This document shows positions 52,824-60,319 of a stretch of DNA of 64,000 nucleotides, one piece after another; the first letter of the stretch is position 1, and each line of letters starts with the position of its first letter. Origin of the DNA: Phycisphaeraceae bacterium (GTDB taxonomy: Bacteria > Planctomycetota > Phycisphaerae > Phycisphaerales > UBA1924). The DNA is taken from positions 16,573 through 80,572 of the forward strand of contig RECQ01000048.1 of NCBI GenBank assembly GCA_007693965.1, in the 5' to 3' direction. The notes under the pieces were generated by a model that was not told where the DNA came from, ran no database searches, and saw nothing but the letters and a program-made list of their open reading frames with translations. A program made the position numbers and the translations under genes.

Positions 52824-52852
52824 ACTATACACGGGCGCCTTTCGAATCGGAA
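52824..52852 (-). promoter_or_regulatory. Promoter of the zinc-ribbon array, apparently giving a leaderless mRNA
   Basis: The -10 is TATAGT (52824-52829), the spacer is 17 bases, and the -35 is TTCCGA (weak match). The purQ stop codon TAG lies within the -10. The spacing to the ATG at 52817 fits initiation at the start codon itself. Confidence 0.55.
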
Positions 52853-53712
52853 CCCTGTATTGTAGAACTTCCCGCCGCTCCCCCGCTCTTCACATGCTCC
52901 ACCGCCGCCCGGAACATGCGCAGCCCCGGCGTGTCGCCGGATCGCAGCTCGCCCGGCAGCCGCGTCCAGAATGGGTGGTTCATCCAGTCGAGGTAGCGAT
53001 CCGGGTGCGGCATCAGGCCGAAGATGAGGCCCGACGCATCGCAGATCCCCGCGACGCGCCCCATCGAGCCGTTCAGGTTCTCCGCGTAGCGCATCGGAAC
53101 CTGCCGCCGCCGCTCCAGCTCCTTCAACCCCTCGTCCGTCGCGGCGACGAAGCGGCCCTCGCCGCTGGCCAGGGGCATGAGCAGCACGCGGGCGCGGGCC
53201 TCCTCGGGAAGCTCCGAATCGACAAGGCCGCGCGTCCACACGCATGGGGACTGCTCGTCGATCTCGACGGCCGTCCAGTCGTCGATGAAGCGGGCGCTGA
53301 TGTTGTCGGTGAGCGCCACCGACTGCGCCGGCGGCGCATCCTCCGGCCAGTCGCCGGCCCGCTCCGGCCCCGGGAGCATCCCGAGCTGAACGAGAGCCTG
53401 GAACCCGTTGCACACGCCGATCATCGGCGCCCCCCGCAACGCCGCGGCCCGCAGCGCGGGATACAAATGCAGCCGCAGCCGCATCGCCAGCACGCGCCCG
53501 GAGGCGACATCATCGCCATAGCTGAAACCGCCGGGAAAGCCGATCAGGTCGTAGTCATCAAGCCGCGCCGGGGATTCGATGAGCCGGTCGACATGCACAA
53601 GATCGGCGCGCGCGCCGGCGAGCTCAAAGGCGCGCACCATCTCCGCGTCACAGTTCGTGCCCGCAGTGCGGATGACGAGGGCGGCGGGTTGGTCGGCTGA
53701 AGGGTGAGGCAT
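52825..53712 (-). CDS. purQ: Phosphoribosylformylglycinamidine synthase, glutaminase subunit
   Basis: The 295-residue product is a class I glutamine amidotransferase of purine synthesis that feeds ammonia to PurL. LVIRTAGTNCDAEMVRAFEL starts the fold, FPGGFSYGDDVASGRVLAMR and GVCNGFQALVQLGML hold the catalytic Cys, and LMPHPDRYLDW the His partner. It is longer than the usual 220-260 residues, with extra sequence between the Cys and His motifs (about 130-200) and a C-terminal extension. purL lies upstream on the strand but is separated by a 209-base repeat region instead of being fused or overlapping. Confidence 0.93.
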   Translation of the reverse strand: MPHPSADQPAALVIRTAGTNCDAEMVRAFELAGARADLVHVDRLIESPARLDDYDLIGFPGGFSYGDDVASGRVLAMRLRLHLYPALRAAALRGAPMIGVCNGFQALVQLGMLPGPERAGDWPEDAPPAQSVALTDNISARFIDDWTAVEIDEQSPCVWTRGLVDSELPEEARARVLLMPLASGEGRFVAATDEGLKELERRRQVPMRYAENLNGSMGRVAGICDASGLIFGLMPHPDRYLDWMNHPFWTRLPGELRSGDTPGLRMFRAAVEHVKSGGAAGSSTIQGSDSKGARV

Positions 53713-53921
53713 GGAGAGAGTTCCGAGTTCTGAGTTCTGAGTTCTGAGTTCTGAGAGATGAGTACCGAGTACCGAGTACCGAGTTCTGAAATTTGAAATT
53801 TGAGATTTGAGATTTGAGATTTGAGACTTTGAATTCCGCGTATTGAGTTCTGTGTCCTCGGCACTCGGCGCTCGGCACTCAGAACTCGGAACTCAGTACT
53901 CGGTACTCCGTACTCCCTCCC
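53713..53921. repeat. Heptanucleotide repeat region between purL and purQ
   Basis: The left part is built of 7-base units: GAGTTCT four times, GAGTACC three times, then GAAATTT and GAGATTT units. After a unique core (about 53826-53860) the right part carries the inverse units (CACTCGG, AACTCAG, TACTCGG and variants). The two halves are partly complementary. Short heptameric repeats (STRR) are known from cyanobacteria; this locus has the same logic with different units. All frames through it are open but low-complexity, so I see no gene. Confidence 0.85.
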
Positions 53922-56900
53922 TCACCAATCCAGCGGCGCCAGCCACGCCGCCTTGAGTTCCTGGACCGCGAGATCGACCTCCGAGCCCCGTGTGCGCAGG
54001 CGTCCGATGTCCGTCACTTCGCCGATCTCGGTCCACGGCAGATCGCCAAGCGCCGTGCGCACATCGTTCAGCTTCGCCGCCTCGACCTCAAGCACATAGC
54101 GACTGGGCGACTCGCCGAAGGCGTCGCTGAGAAAACTCGCGGCGAGCCCGCCCGTGCGCACGATCTTCGTGATGTCAATGTCAGCGCCCAGCGCCCCGGC
54201 GTCGCTGCGCTCTGGACAGGCGCCGATCAGCATCTCCGCGACGGCGACCAGCGCCCCGCCCTCGGAGCAGTCGTGCGCCGACGAAACGAGCCCCCGCTCG
54301 ATCAGCCCCGCGACCGCCCGCGCCAGTCGCGGACCCTCGCGCAGGTCCACACGCGGCGTCGGTGCGTCGGGAACGGCAAAACCAAGCTTCTGCGCATGCG
54401 ACCCGCCCATCTCCGCGCCGGTGCGCCCCACCAGCAGCAGCCGGTTGCCTGCGCGCTTGGCGTCCATGGTCACGCAGCAGCGCACATCGGGCACGACGCC
54501 GATGCCGCTGATGAGGAGCGTGGGCGGGATTTCGATGGTCACGCCGCCGTCGGTGGTGAACTGGTTGTTGAGGGAATCCTTGCCGGAGACGAAGGGGGTT
54601 CGGTAGGCCTTGGCGCCGTCGTAGCAGCCCTCGGCGGCGCGGACGAGGGCGCCGAGGTTCTCGGGGCGTGCGCACGAGGGCCAGCAGAAGTTGTCGAGGA
54701 TGGCGATGCGCTCGGGATCGGCGCCGACGCACACCAGATTGCGCACGCACTCGTCGATCGCGGCCAGCGCCATCAGATACGGGTCCCCCCCCACCGCGGG
54801 GTCGCCGAAACCGGTCGCCAGGCCGGCGCCGATCGCCAGGCCGCGGCCGGTTCCGGGGACCGGCTCGATCACCGACGCATCGCCCGGCCCCTCGCCCTCG
54901 GCGCCGACGAGCGGTTTGATGAGCGTGGCGCCCTGCACCTCGTGGTCGTACTGGCGCACGATCCATCGCTTGCTGGCGATGTTGGGGTGCGCGAGAAGCT
55001 GGAGGAGGGCCTTGTCCGGCGGCGCGGGCTCGCGCGATTCGGATGACTTGAGCTTGATGGGCGTCGGGCGCTTCCACGTCGCTTCGCGCACGGGCGTGGG
55101 GATGCCATCGTGCAGGAACTTCATCGACAGTCGCCCGACCTCCTTGCCGGTGTAGCGCAGGATCAGTTCTTCGCCTTCGGTTCCGAACTCGCCCAGCTCG
55201 CACAGCTCGACCGACTCTTCAGCGCAGATGGCGCGCAGGGCGTCGAGCTTCTCCGGCGGAACCGCCAGCACCATGCGCTCCTGGGCTTCGCTGATCCAGA
55301 TTTCGGTGTAGGTGAGGCCGTCGTATTTCAGCGGCGCCCGCTCCAGGTGCACCTCGGCGCCGAGCTTCTCGCCCATCTCGCCCACGGCGGAGCTGAAGCC
55401 CCCGGCGCCGCAGTCGGTGATGGCGGTGTAGAGCGGACCGCCCTCGGCGTCGCGGGCGCGGAGGATGGCGTCGAGGACGCGTTTCTCCTCGATGGCGTTG
55501 CCGATCTGGACGGCGTGGGAGAACTCGTCTGCGTGCGTGTCGGTGAGCTCGGCGCTGGAGAAGGTGGCGCCGTGGATGCCGTCGCGCCCGGTGCGCCCGC
55601 CGAGGGCGACGATGCGGTCGCCGGGCTGGGCGTCGCCGTGCGTGAAGCGCCGCGGCATGACGCCCACGCAGCCGCAGAAGACCAGCGGGTTGCCCACATG
55701 GCGGTCGTCGAACCAGACGGCGCCGTTGAGCGTGGGAATGCCCATGCGGTTCCCGTAGTCGCGCACGCCGGCGACGATGTCGTTGAGGATGCGACGGGGA
55801 TGAAGGCATCCGGCGGGGAGATTGAACTCGGAGGTCTCAGAGGAACTCGGAGGAAGAGCGAGTGCGGAGATGTTGAGCGCGGCGGCGTCTGAAGAATCCG
55901 ACCCTCTCTTGCCGCTCTTCTTCCCTCCGCGCTCCTCCGCGCCCTTCGCGTTCAACTCCTTTTCTACCCAGTGGTCGGGATACGCCACGCAGAAGACATC
56001 GGTGTTGGCGATGGGTTTCGCGCCCAGACCCGTGCCGATGATGTCGCGGATGCATCCGCCCGCGCCGGTGGCGGCGCCGCCGTAGGGCTCGATGGCGCTG
56101 GGGTGGTTGTGCGTTTCGACCTTGACGCACACCGCGTGCTCGTCGTCAAAGGCGATGATGCCCGCGTTGTCGACGAAGACGCTGAGCGTCCAGTCGACGC
56201 CATCGGCGATCAGCTCGTGCGTCGCAGCGACGACGGTGCTGCGCAGCAGGTTGTTAATCACAACTTCGCCGGTGTCAGTCACGGTGTGACCGGGGCGGCC
56301 ACGAAAGTCGATCGTGTCGTCGGCGTCTTCGGCGCGATAGCGGATGTTCGATTTGAGCGTCTTGTGGACGCAGTGCTCGGACCAGGTCTGCGCGAGCGTC
56401 TCCAGCTCGATGTCGGTGGGCTCGCGCCCGAGGCGCCGGAACTCGGCCTGCACCGCCTTCATCTCGTCGAGGCTGAGGAAGAGGTGGGCCTCGCGGCTGA
56501 GCTTCTCGAGCTCGGGCTCGGTGAGCTTCAGGATGTCGATGGTGCGGACTTCGAAGGGCGCGGGGCCGCCGCGGGGCAGGCTCTGCGGGCGCCAAGGCTC
56601 GGCGTGGATGGCGTGGACGACCGGGTTGGCGAGCAGGCGCCGGGCCAGCAGGTCCGCCTGCTCGCGGGTGACGCCGGCCATGTCGTAGCGCCGCCCGGTG
56701 GAGACGGCGATCTCGTCGAGGCCGGTGATCTCGCGCACGGCGTCGCGGACCGTCTGGGCCGCGGGGTCCATGACGCCGGGGAGCGGGTGGACCTCGACGG
56801 TCAGGGCGCCGTCGGGCGCCGGCGAGGCGCCCTCTGTCCACATCTGGAGGACAGGGCTGGCCAGGAGCAGCTCGGCGACGCGCTGAAGCTGCGCCCCGTC

Positions 56901-57110
56901 GAGACGCGCCTCGATGAGATAGACTTGGGCGAAGCGGACATCGTCGAGCGCGAGGCCCAGCGTGCGGGCCTGGCGGCGCACGGCTTCAGCCCGCGGGTCG
57001 GTGCGTCCTGCGCGTGAGGCGACCTCGACGCGGCGGACGGTCGATCCGAGGGCGGAATCGTCACGCTGAGATGTCTGCGTTTCGGGACGGGCTGCAGACG
57101 CAGGACTCAT
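53922..57110 (-). CDS. purL: Phosphoribosylformylglycinamidine synthase, PurS-PurL fusion
   Basis: The 1062-residue product carries out the ATP- and glutamine-dependent fourth step of purine synthesis together with PurQ. Residues about 25-180 contain PurS-like sequence. The two PurL halves follow: ETHNHPSAIEPYGGAATGAG, ADGVDWTLSVFVDNA and GKDSLNNQFT are visible. A stretch of about 50 charged residues (ELNAKGAEERGGKKSGKRGS onward) interrupts the first half between the conserved YPDHW and LHPRRIL; it looks like inserted repeat DNA that stayed in frame. The start at 57110 has no strong ribosome-binding site. The gene is divergent from the glycogen synthase. Confidence 0.93.
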   Translation of the reverse strand: MSPASAARPETQTSQRDDSALGSTVRRVEVASRAGRTDPRAEAVRRQARTLGLALDDVRFAQVYLIEARLDGAQLQRVAELLLASPVLQMWTEGASPAPDGALTVEVHPLPGVMDPAAQTVRDAVREITGLDEIAVSTGRRYDMAGVTREQADLLARRLLANPVVHAIHAEPWRPQSLPRGGPAPFEVRTIDILKLTEPELEKLSREAHLFLSLDEMKAVQAEFRRLGREPTDIELETLAQTWSEHCVHKTLKSNIRYRAEDADDTIDFRGRPGHTVTDTGEVVINNLLRSTVVAATHELIADGVDWTLSVFVDNAGIIAFDDEHAVCVKVETHNHPSAIEPYGGAATGAGGCIRDIIGTGLGAKPIANTDVFCVAYPDHWVEKELNAKGAEERGGKKSGKRGSDSSDAAALNISALALPPSSSETSEFNLPAGCLHPRRILNDIVAGVRDYGNRMGIPTLNGAVWFDDRHVGNPLVFCGCVGVMPRRFTHGDAQPGDRIVALGGRTGRDGIHGATFSSAELTDTHADEFSHAVQIGNAIEEKRVLDAILRARDAEGGPLYTAITDCGAGGFSSAVGEMGEKLGAEVHLERAPLKYDGLTYTEIWISEAQERMVLAVPPEKLDALRAICAEESVELCELGEFGTEGEELILRYTGKEVGRLSMKFLHDGIPTPVREATWKRPTPIKLKSSESREPAPPDKALLQLLAHPNIASKRWIVRQYDHEVQGATLIKPLVGAEGEGPGDASVIEPVPGTGRGLAIGAGLATGFGDPAVGGDPYLMALAAIDECVRNLVCVGADPERIAILDNFCWPSCARPENLGALVRAAEGCYDGAKAYRTPFVSGKDSLNNQFTTDGGVTIEIPPTLLISGIGVVPDVRCCVTMDAKRAGNRLLLVGRTGAEMGGSHAQKLGFAVPDAPTPRVDLREGPRLARAVAGLIERGLVSSAHDCSEGGALVAVAEMLIGACPERSDAGALGADIDITKIVRTGGLAASFLSDAFGESPSRYVLEVEAAKLNDVRTALGDLPWTEIGEVTDIGRLRTRGSEVDLAVQELKAAWLAPLDW
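55815..55965 (-). repeat. Repeat-like insertion within the purL coding sequence
   Basis: This segment encodes the low-complexity block NAKGAEERGGKKSGKRGSDS and the Ser/Ala/Pro-rich stretch up to EFNLPAG. Its DNA has GCGGAGG and CTCCGC/CTTCCTCCG arms that partly mirror each other, and base use differs from the flanking conserved codons. It is in frame and lies in a surface-loop position by family layout. Confidence 0.6.
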
Positions 57111-57181
57111 AAGCCGATCCTACGCGGAAGTATCGGAACTCGCGAGAAGATGGCCCCGACGTCCGTACAATGATTATCAGC

Positions 57182-59074
57182 ATGGCCAGAGGCAACGGAC
57201 AGGCAACTCGGATCATGGAGCCGCGCATCGGCGTCCCCCCATCCCCCGAGGTGAGCGCCGAGGGTGTCGAGCCGCTGCTCTTTGAGGTCTCCTGGGAGGT
57301 CTGCAACAAGCTGGGGGGGATCTACCAGGTCATCCGCAGCAAGGCGCCGACCATGGTCGAGCGCTGGGGCGACAACTACTGCCTGATCGGCCCCTACGAG
57401 GGGGAGAAGTCGGCGCTGGAGTTCGAGCCGACGCGGCCGGAGGGTCCGCTGGGCCGCGTTGTCAACGTGCTGCGCGATGCGGGCCTGCATGTCCACCACG
57501 GGCGATGGCTGTCCACCGGCAAGCCGCGCGTGATCCTGATCGATCATCGCCGGAGCGTGCAGGAGCTCAACGCCCTGAAGCACGCGGCGTGGGAGGCCCA
57601 CAACATCTCCTTCCTGAATTCGGACGAGATGTGCGATGGCGTGCTCAGCTTCGCCGACGCGGTCTTCCGAGTGCTGACGGCGGTGTGCCAGCACGCCTCG
57701 GGCACGCCGGAGGGGATGGAGAACACCCGTCCCGTCATCGCCCATTTCCATGAGTGGATGGGCGGGCTGGCGATCCCCATGATTCGGCGCGCGCGGCTGC
57801 CGATTGCGACGGTCTTCACCACCCACGCCACGCTGCTGGGCCGCTACGTCGCCTCGCAGCGTCCGGATTTCTACGACATTCTGGAGACGATCGACGACCG
57901 CCAGGCCGCGGCGGACCACGGCGTGACGACGCAGCACCTGATCGAGCGGGCCTGCGCCCACGGCGCCCACGTGCTGACCACCGTCTCCAGCATCACCGGC
58001 GAGGAGTGCGAGCACCTGCTGGGCCGGGCGCCGGAGGTCATCCTTCCCAACGGCCTCGACCTGCGGCAGACCTCTCCCACCGACCTCCAACGGCTGCACC
58101 ACGAGCAGAAAGAGAAGATCCACCGCTTCGTGATGGGTCACTTCTTCCCCAGCTACAACTTCGACCTCGATAAGACGCTCTATTTCTTCACCTCGGGACG
58201 GTTCGAACCCCAGAACAAGGGATTCGATCTGGCTCTGGAGGCGATGGCCCGGCTCAACGCTGAATTGAAGGCGGCGGAGCTGGATGTCAACGTCGTCTTC
58301 TTCATCATCAGCAACCGTCCTGTGCGCTCTCCCGATCCGGATGTCCTCCAAGCCCGGGGGGTCCTCAACGAGCTACGGAACGTTTGCGCCAGCATGACCC
58401 GTCAGCTCGAGGAAAAGCTCTTCATGCGGGCCGCGGCCCGGGAGACACCCTCGCTTGACGAACTGGTGGACGAATACTGGACGCTGCGGCTTCGCCGGAC
58501 GCAGCACGCGCTGCGGCACAAGCGCCTGCCCCCCGTCATCACCCACATCCTCCAGGATCCAGCAGGCGACCCGGTGCTGAACCAGATCCGCTCGCTGTGG
58601 ATCACCAACCGTGAAGAGGATCCGGTCAAGGTCATCTACCACCCCCAGTTCATCAGCCCTGACAACCCACTTTGGGGGATTGAGTACGAGCAGTTCGTCC
58701 GTGGTTGTCACCTGGGCGTGTTTCCAAGCGCTTACGAACCGTGGGGTTACACGCCGCTGGAGTGCGCGGCGGTGGGCGTGCCCTCAATCAGCAGCGATCT
58801 GGCGGGGTTCGGACGCTACGTGCTGGAAAACATGATGGGACACGAAGAGCTGGGACTGTACGTACTGGAGCGGCGCGGACACACCTACGCGGACGCCGCG
58901 GCGGATCTGTGCCGGCGCATGCTGGAATTCTGCCGCATGGACCGGCGCGAGCGCATCGCCATCCGCAACGCCACCGAGCGGCAATCCGGCGCATTCGACT
59001 GGAGCCGCCTGGCGGTCCACTACCACGAAGCGCACGAACTGGCCCTGAAAGAAGCGCACCTGACCACCGCCTGA
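57182..59074 (+). CDS. Glycogen synthase of the eukaryotic (GT3) type
   Basis: The 630-residue product is a retaining GT-B glycosyltransferase that extends alpha-1,4-glucan from UDP-glucose. FEVSWEVCNKLGGIYQVIRS near the N-terminus and FPSAYEPWGYTPLECAAVGV near the C-terminus are hallmarks of animal and fungal glycogen synthases (GT3), not of GlgA (GT5). The intermediate TVFTTHATLLGRYV, GLDL and SGRFEPQNKGFD also fit. The first in-frame ATG (57170) overlaps a TACAAT -10 hexamer (57166-57171), so I prefer the ATG at 57182, four codons on. A strong terminator follows at 59249-59286. Confidence 0.9.
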   Translation: MARGNGQATRIMEPRIGVPPSPEVSAEGVEPLLFEVSWEVCNKLGGIYQVIRSKAPTMVERWGDNYCLIGPYEGEKSALEFEPTRPEGPLGRVVNVLRDAGLHVHHGRWLSTGKPRVILIDHRRSVQELNALKHAAWEAHNISFLNSDEMCDGVLSFADAVFRVLTAVCQHASGTPEGMENTRPVIAHFHEWMGGLAIPMIRRARLPIATVFTTHATLLGRYVASQRPDFYDILETIDDRQAAADHGVTTQHLIERACAHGAHVLTTVSSITGEECEHLLGRAPEVILPNGLDLRQTSPTDLQRLHHEQKEKIHRFVMGHFFPSYNFDLDKTLYFFTSGRFEPQNKGFDLALEAMARLNAELKAAELDVNVVFFIISNRPVRSPDPDVLQARGVLNELRNVCASMTRQLEEKLFMRAAARETPSLDELVDEYWTLRLRRTQHALRHKRLPPVITHILQDPAGDPVLNQIRSLWITNREEDPVKVIYHPQFISPDNPLWGIEYEQFVRGCHLGVFPSAYEPWGYTPLECAAVGVPSISSDLAGFGRYVLENMMGHEELGLYVLERRGHTYADAAADLCRRMLEFCRMDRRERIAIRNATERQSGAFDWSRLAVHYHEAHELALKEAHLTTA

Positions 59075-59212
59075 CCTATCCTCATGGCGCCACATGGCGT
59101 GATGTCCTGAGAACAAAAAAAATTTTCCCTCAGACGGAATAGATGCGAGACGCGGACGGTTTTATCTGGTAACAATAGGAAATTGATCCCTTCCCCAAGA
59201 CCCCACAAGGCA

Positions 59213-59236
59213 GACGTCCCGGTTCGCCGGGACGTC
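59213..59236. other. Perfect hairpin after the glycogen synthase gene
   Basis: A 10-bp GC-rich stem (GACGTCCCGG / CCGGGACGTC) closes a TTCG loop. It has no T tract of its own and lies 12 bases before the terminator stem. It may stabilise the 3' end of the mRNA. Confidence 0.6.
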
Positions 59237-59248
59237 AGCCCCCCCACG

Positions 59249-59286
59249 AGACCCGATGCTCGTTCCCCCGAGCTCGGGTCTTTTTT
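59249..59286 (+). terminator. Intrinsic terminator of the glycogen synthase gene
   Basis: A 13-bp stem with one bulge (AGACCCGA/TCGGGTCT outer, GCTCG/CGAGC inner) is followed directly by T6. Confidence 0.92.
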
Positions 59287-59349
59287 CTGCGCGCATGGCA
59301 TCGGCCACGGGCGCCGCCGATGGGGCTTCAGTCGCCAGAAGTTCGGGTT

Positions 59350-59778
59350 TTATTCAGAATCAGGCCGGCTCAGGTCGAGCTCGGTGTCCTGCGGCAGGCT
59401 CTCCAGCTCGATCACCCGGTACCCGAGCAGTGAGCCGGATTCGCGGTCGTAATCGACCACGAAGGTGACGGCGACGATGTCGCCGATCGCGAAGCCGGTC
59501 AGATCGACGTCGGGCCCGAGCGGGAAGGGCATCCGCATGGCGCGCATCCCCTGATCTCCATCAGGCCAGGTGTGCAGGAACGAGGGGATCTCCTCGTGAT
59601 AGATCTGCAGTTCAGAGGCGGGTGAACCGGTGGCGGGCAACGCATCGATGCGGCCGCGGGTCTCGTAGACGACCTGCTGGGGCGTCACTTCATCTGCAGT
59701 CTGCTCGCCGCAGGCGCACAGCGACAATCCGACAATCGCAGTGAAGAGCAGCGAGAAGACAGGCGCGTGGCGACGCAT
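59350..59778 (-). CDS. Copper-binding (CusF-like) lipoprotein
   Basis: The 142-residue product has a signal peptide with lipobox (GLSLCAC) and a small beta-barrel domain. VYETRGRIDALP, ASELQIYHEEIPSFLH, MRMPFPLG and IGDIVAVTFVVDYDRES fit the CusF-like copper-binding family often found in or next to SCO1/cytochrome oxidase assembly proteins. The Met and His positions that bind copper (HEE and MRAMRM) are present. It should sit in the periplasm. No oxidase or copper-efflux gene is adjacent, so the partner is unknown. Confidence 0.8.
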   Translation of the reverse strand: MRRHAPVFSLLFTAIVGLSLCACGEQTADEVTPQQVVYETRGRIDALPATGSPASELQIYHEEIPSFLHTWPDGDQGMRAMRMPFPLGPDVDLTGFAIGDIVAVTFVVDYDRESGSLLGYRVIELESLPQDTELDLSRPDSE

Positions 59779-59839
59779 TTTGACGACCCCCCGGTTTGTG
59801 CGGGCGCCTCAATCCGGCGCTCGATCTGGCAGCGAGATT

Positions 59840-60157
59840 TCAGGCGGGCGTGATTTCGAGGAAACGCTCGACCGCCTTGATGTCTGGCGCGATGTGCGGG
59901 AAATACTGCATGGACCAGCTTGCGCCAGTGTGAGGCAGCACCACGCGCGCCGAGCGACGACGCACAGCCCAGGGTCGCTTGCCCCGGCTGCGGACGACCA
60001 GCGTCTTCATCCGGTGCTCCTGCGCCTTCTTGAGCGTGCGGTTGTGGTCGGGGTCGAAGCGCATGAGACGCTGCAGCGTGTCGATGTCACGCTCGCGGCG
60101 CGGTTCGGCCTTGATCGTGAGGTTGATTTTCTGGCCGGGTTTGAACGAGTCGGGCAT
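59840..60157 (-). CDS. Small basic protein of unknown function
   Basis: The 105-residue product (KPGQKINLTIKAEPRRERDI, KKAQEHRMKTLVVRSRGKRP) is rich in Arg and Lys and ends in a compact region (SMQYFPHIAPDIKAVERFLE). It has no signal peptide. It looks like a nucleic-acid- or ribosome-associated protein, but I know no family. AGGAG lies 7 bases before the ATG, and a TACACT -10 hexamer (60186-60191) upstream supports that it is expressed on its own. The longer frame to 60727 is antisense to the next gene. Confidence 0.7.
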   Translation of the reverse strand: MPDSFKPGQKINLTIKAEPRRERDIDTLQRLMRFDPDHNRTLKKAQEHRMKTLVVRSRGKRPWAVRRRSARVVLPHTGASWSMQYFPHIAPDIKAVERFLEITPA

Positions 60158-60319
60158 GGCTGAGGCTCCTGGAATCGAGGGAGTGAGTGTAGCAATCCCT
60201 TCGCCCCGGTCCAGCGGCGCAGAGCCGACGCCCCGGCGTGCCCACAGCCCGGACGAGACCGGACCACCGCCGGAGCACCCCCTTTCGGAGGCGAGTGAAG
60301 CCGCTACACTCTCGGTCCC

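Noticed and set aside
53544..53878. Heptad-looking proteins read through the purL-purQ spacer (SQISNLK, LRTQNSEL patterns)
   Set aside because: The periodicity comes from 7-base DNA repeats read in rotating frames, not from a coding coiled coil.
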